Both the position numbers and the translations under genes were made by a program. Positions 6,925 to 9,012 of a stretch of 9,012 nt of DNA are shown here, piece by piece (position 1 is the first letter of the stretch; each line of letters begins with the position of its first letter). Source of the DNA: Haloferacaceae archaeon (GTDB taxonomy: Archaea; Halobacteriota; Halobacteria; Halobacteriales; Haloferacaceae); contig PWFE01000056.1 of the NCBI GenBank assembly GCA_003554115.1, positions 1 to 9,012 on the forward strand, read 5' to 3'. The notes beneath the pieces are model-generated. The model was given only the letters and a program-made list of their open reading frames with translations. It did not search any database and was not told the origin of the DNA.

Positions 6925-7628
6925 TCGTCGTCACCTCCGTCGGTGAAGTTCTCGTCGATCACAACAACGTAGCTTTCGACCGTCTCGAAGCCGTCATCGT
7001 CGTTTTCGACAACAACCGTGTTCGAGCCACTACCGAGTGTGACCTGAATCTCCTCGACAGTCCCAATCTTGCCTGCGTGTTGGCCGTCGACGGCCGTCAC
7101 GAGTGCGTCCTCTTCGTAGACGAAGTGCGCGACGATTTCTTTGTCCTCGTTGTCGACAACAAGCGAGTCGTTTGTTGCGTACTCGCTGCCATCTTCAACG
7201 CTGACGTTCGTGCCGTCGTGAAGCGTCAACTGGAAGTTCCCGCCGGGAACCTGTGTCTTGTTGACGATTTTCCCAAGGCGGCTACCCGCAGAGTCACCAT
7301 CGATCGGTGTCAGTGCAAGGCGGCCACCCTCGTCGGGGAACACACGGTAGTACTCATCGCGTTCGGTGAACGCAACGATATCGAACATGCCGATCGGTCG
7401 ACGCTCGTCGGTGATTGCATCACCGTTGACGAGAATCGAACCCTGATTCAGGGCATAGCGGGCTTCCTTTTTCGAGTCGACGTAGCCCAGGACGTCCCGA
7501 AGCAGGACGAGCAGGGGAACGCCGGCCTCGCCGTGGGGGCCTGCACCGGCTTTGACGGTGTAGGTTTCGGTCTTCCGTTCGACCGGCCACGAGTTCGGTA
7601 CCGAGAGTCGTTTCTGGTGGTTGCTCAT
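6921..7628 (-). CDS. rps4e: Ribosomal protein S4e (eS4), 235 residues
   Basis: Archaeal/eukaryotic-specific small-subunit protein. Domains in order: an N-terminal basic segment with [16 protein letters not shown] (8-23); an S4-like RNA-binding region at about 42-100 ([20 protein letters not shown] at 43-62, [21 protein letters not shown] at 63-83); a central beta domain; and a C-terminal KOW motif at about 180-195 ([13 protein letters not shown]). The C-terminus ends in Asp/Glu. Length matches archaeal S4e. It overlaps rpl24 and rpl5 by ATGA at both ends, with an AGGAGG at 7641-7636 before the start. Confidence 0.97.
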   Translation of the reverse strand: MSNHQKRLSVPNSWPVERKTETYTVKAGAGPHGEAGVPLLVLLRDVLGYVDSKKEARYALNQGSILVNGDAITDERRPIGMFDIVAFTERDEYYRVFPDEGGRLALTPIDGDSAGSRLGKIVNKTQVPGGNFQLTLHDGTNVSVEDGSEYATNDSLVVDNEDKEIVAHFVYEEDALVTAVDGQHAGKIGTVEEIQVTLGSGSNTVVVENDDDGFETVESYVVVIDENFTDGGDDE

Positions 7629-7993
7629 TCGTTATCCTCCTCGCTGTCGCCTTCGAGTCGGGCCTTGCGGCGGTCGTCGTCGAGATCCAGTTCCGTGACC
7701 TGCACGTTGCTCGCAACAAGCGGGCGTGGAACTTCCTCGCCGTCGGATTTCTCGACGGTCACGTCTTCGACGTGAATCTCTGCGTCTTTGAGGTCGACGC
7801 GAACGACTTCGCCCTCGGTGCCGGCGTGGTCGCCACGCTGGACGACGACGGTATCGCCCGTGTTGACACGGACGCTGCGTGTGTCGTACTCCTCGCGGAG
7901 TTCTGCCGACAACGGCGCTTTGACCTGCTCGTGTCGCTCGTGGAGCGACGCGTTGGCCGCGGCCTTTCGCTGTTTGTGTGGTTGTCGTGTCAT
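7625..7993 (-). CDS. rpl24: Ribosomal protein L24 (uL24), 122 residues
   Basis: Assembly-initiating large-subunit protein near the tunnel exit. The N-terminus [11 protein letters not shown] is the archaeal signature, followed by [20 protein letters not shown] (32-51) and a KOW motif with [16 protein letters not shown] (53-68). The acidic tail ends SEEDNE. The start at 7993 (ATG, MTRQPHK) is preferred over a TTG three codons upstream at 8002, since haloarchaeal L24 proteins begin with a short residue run before QPxKQRK. This places the ATG one base after the rpl14 stop. No Shine-Dalgarno sequence is visible, so coupling to rpl14 is likely. Confidence 0.96.
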   Translation of the reverse strand: MTRQPHKQRKAAANASLHERHEQVKAPLSAELREEYDTRSVRVNTGDTVVVQRGDHAGTEGEVVRVDLKDAEIHVEDVTVEKSDGEEVPRPLVASNVQVTELDLDDDRRKARLEGDSEEDNE

Positions 7994-7994
7994 G

Positions 7995-8393
7995 CTATAC
8001 AATCATCGTAGCCGTGGATGCGATGCTCCCGAAGCGTTCGGCGACTTCGCGTGCAATCGGACCCTTGATGTCGGTTCCGCGAGGTTCGCCGTTCTCGTCG
8101 ATGAGCACTGCGGCGTTGTCCTCGAATTTGACGCGAACGCCATCCGGTCTGCGGATCGGTTTGCGCTGTCGGACAATCACTGCCTCCAGCACTTGTCGAC
8201 GCATTTCGGGGGTGCCTTTGGTGACCGAGACGGTCACTTTGTCGGCAAGCCCTGCTTTGGGGTGTCGGTTCTTCGTGCCGGAGTAGCCGGCCACGCTGAT
8301 TACTCGCAGTTCGCGCGCGCCGGTGTTGTCGGCACACGTGATGAGCGAGCCCTTCTCTAATCCTTGGGTCACGTCAGCTTTGAGCGCCTCCAT
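7995..8393 (-). CDS. rpl14: Ribosomal protein L14 (uL14), 132 residues
   Basis: Conserved large-subunit protein at the intersubunit face, near L19e. Recognised by [20 protein letters not shown] (15-34), [20 protein letters not shown] (48-67), [18 protein letters not shown] (68-85) and [20 protein letters not shown] (90-109), then [11 protein letters not shown]. The length is the archaeal one, about ten residues longer at the N-terminus than the bacterial protein. The start overlaps the rps17 stop as ATGA, with GGAGG at 8407-8403. Confidence 0.97.
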   Translation of the reverse strand: MEALKADVTQGLEKGSLITCADNTGARELRVISVAGYSGTKNRHPKAGLADKVTVSVTKGTPEMRRQVLEAVIVRQRKPIRRPDGVRVKFEDNAAVLIDENGEPRGTDIKGPIAREVAERFGSIASTATMIV

Positions 8394-8737
8394 CAGGCAT
8401 CGCCTCCAAGCTTTTCGACGACGACGTGGGATTTCGTCTTCGAGAGCGGTCGCGTTTCTGCGATTGTTACTTCGTCACCTTCGTCGAGTCCGGAAAGGAC
8501 GCCGGGTACGTGCGCTGGAATACGGGACCGGCGTTTCATATACCGGTCGTATTTGGGCACGAACACGTCGTACTCCTGTTCGACGATGACGGTCTTTGCC
8601 ATATCCGTCGAGACGACAGTCCCGCTGCGGGTCTGTCCTCTGACGGGAAGCTGTCCGTAAAACGGACACTTCTCGTAGTCGTAATCCTCCGGGTTTTCTG
8701 GTTCCGGAGGCATGGGAACGTCAATTCCTATCGCCAT
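8393..8737 (-). CDS. rps17: Ribosomal protein S17 (uS17), 114 residues
   Basis: Primary 16S-rRNA-binding protein of the 30S body with an OB fold. Seen here: [20 protein letters not shown] (24-43), [20 protein letters not shown] (44-63), [15 protein letters not shown] (64-78) and the C-terminal signature [15 protein letters not shown] (94-108). An acidic/Pro-rich N-terminal extension (about residues 5-22) is typical of haloarchaea. The start lies inside the end of rnp1 (10-base overlap), with AGGAG at 8749-8745 spaced 7 bases from the ATG. rpl14 follows with an ATGA overlap. Confidence 0.97.
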   Translation of the reverse strand: MAIGIDVPMPPEPENPEDYDYEKCPFYGQLPVRGQTRSGTVVSTDMAKTVIVEQEYDVFVPKYDRYMKRRSRIPAHVPGVLSGLDEGDEVTIAETRPLSKTKSHVVVEKLGGDA

Positions 8738-9012
8738 TTCGAATCTCCTGTGCGTTCAGTTCGTTCTGCAGGCCGTGAGAGTAGTCGGCTGCCATCCACC
8801 GTAACGTAGACTCCGCCCTCGCATCCACCCTGCTGGGCAGGGTTTTCGGAACATTCCGACGGCGAAGACTGACGAGGGCGGACCCTCGCAGTTTCCTCGC
8901 CGAGTTTGGACGAAGACCCCGAGTCCTTGCGACCTCCCTCGTGGGAGTCCCCAGCAGGGTGATCGCCTGCTGAGACCTCGGCGGCTTCATCTGTGTGCAC
9001 GCCTGCACCTTG
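8728..9012 (-). CDS. rnp1: RNase P protein component 1 (Rpp29/Pop4 family), C-terminal part, start outside the window
   Basis: Protein subunit of archaeal RNase P, which removes 5' leaders from pre-tRNA. The conserved Rpp29 core that binds the catalytic RNA lies beyond 9012. Only the last 94 residues are visible. Residues encoded by 8731-8811 form the recognisable haloarchaeal C-terminus (VYVTVDGSRLLSRPAERTERTG, then DSKWR). The preceding 67 or so residues (8812-9012) are a low-complexity Ser/Gly/Glu/Arg linker beginning QGAGVHTDEAAEVSAGDH. The gene neighbours S17, the standard archaeal place for rnp1, and its stop overlaps rps17 by 10 bases. The linker coding DNA is dense in inverted repeats. 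The family call rests on the C-terminal tail plus position. Confidence 0.85.
   Translation of the reverse strand, partial: QGAGVHTDEAAEVSAGDHPAGDSHEGGRKDSGSSSKLGEETARVRPRQSSPSECSENPAQQGGCEGGVYVTVDGSRLLSRPAERTERTGDSKWR
8812..8882. repeat. Perfect 10-bp inverted repeat at the edge of the rnp1 linker
   Basis: TCCGCCCTCG at 8812-8821 is the exact reverse complement of CGAGGGCGGA at 8873-8882. The left arm starts directly beside the DNA that encodes the conserved Rnp1 C-terminus. Taken with the 12-bp repeat, the arms interleave (left, left, right, right), so pairing both at once would need a pseudoknot. Confidence 0.85.
8826..8961. repeat. Perfect 12-bp inverted repeat within the rnp1 linker
   Basis: CACCCTGCTGGG at 8826-8837 is the exact reverse complement of CCCAGCAGGGTG at 8950-8961, with 112 bases between the arms. 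Each arm also belongs to a smaller local palindrome, so alternative pairings exist. A perfect 12-base match is rare by chance in a stretch of about 200 bases. Confidence 0.85.
8827..8972. repeat. Cluster of five short palindromes in the rnp1 linker
   Basis: Five hairpin-capable palindromes are visible. At 8827-8843: ACCCTGC/GCAGGGT with a 3-base loop. At 8846-8859: TCGGAA/TTCCGA with a 2-base centre. At 8873-8888: CGAGGG/CCCTCG with a 4-base loop. At 8934-8947: CTCCC/GGGAG with a 4-base loop. At 8952-8972: CAGCAGG/CCTGCTG with a 7-base loop. There are also an 8-base direct repeat CCCTCGCA (8816-8823 and 8883-8890) and a 7-base direct repeat CGAAGAC (8863-8869 and 8911-8917). Confidence 0.75.

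Noticed and set aside
6900..7775. A 291-codon plus-strand open frame opposite rps4e and rpl24
   Set aside because: It is antisense to two confident ribosomal genes and spans their junction. The protein has a shadow-frame composition and no family features.
8731..8920. Possible RNase P RNA-like signals on the minus strand (GAGGAAA near 8900 and GCAGAACGAACTGAACG near 8760)
   Set aside because: The second motif is fully explained by conserved Rnp1 codons (AERTER), and the overall sequence does not match the archaeal RNase P RNA conserved regions in order. I treat it as coincidence.
8721..9008. Alternative minus-strand frame of 95 codons overlapping the rnp1 end
   Set aside because: Its translation is Arg-rich and lacks acidic character. 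The competing frame carries the recognisable Rnp1 C-terminus (VTVDGSRLLSRPAERTE), so this one is a shadow, although it staying open through the linker is noted in the findings.

Overview
This window is the distal part of the archaeal S10/spc ribosomal-protein cluster of a halophilic archaeon (class Halobacteria), read entirely on the minus strand. The assignment rests on gene order (Rnp1, S17, L14, L24, S4e, L5, S14, S8, L6, L32e, L19e, L18, S5, L30, L15, SecY), on archaeal/eukaryotic-type proteins (S4e, L32e, L19e), on strongly acidic proteins with Asp/Glu-rich linkers and tails, and on the L32e N-terminal helix-hairpin-helix extension known from haloarchaea. By eye the G+C content is moderate for a haloarchaeon. 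I cannot name a genus from the sequence.

Layout in transcription order (right to left): the 3' part of rnp1 (RNase P protein component 1), running off the right edge at 9012; then rps17, rpl14, rpl24, rps4e, rpl5, rps14, rps8, rpl6, rpl32e, rpl19e, rpl18, rps5, rpl30, rpl15 and secY, ending at 509. Between 509 and 9012 consecutive genes overlap by 1-10 bases or are separated by 1-2 bases, which is what a single polycistronic unit looks like. S14 is a 55-residue gene that is easily missed. Downstream of secY is a 257-base non-coding gap (252-508) with a weak hairpin/U-tract terminator candidate and a TATA-like promoter. After it comes a separate small minus-strand gene (51-251) of unknown function. 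Bases 1-50 show only a short T-tract and no gene I can support.

The genes work together: the proteins build the decoding side of the small subunit (S5, S8, S17, S14, S4e) and the exit-tunnel and central-protuberance side of the large subunit (L24, L5, L18, L15, L30, L6, L14, L32e, L19e). SecY is the membrane channel that receives nascent chains from the ribosome. Rnp1 is part of the tRNA 5'-maturation enzyme.

The most unusual observation is the stretch of rnp1 that encodes its variable linker (about 8812-8972). It is packed with palindromes and two perfect long-range inverted repeats (12 bp and 10 bp), which protein coding alone does not readily explain. Two other points deserve attention. 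Shine-Dalgarno presence follows junction geometry almost perfectly: every overlapping junction has one, while four of the five non-overlapping junctions lack one. S5 also lacks the Cys-rich loop that I associate with many haloarchaeal S5 proteins.
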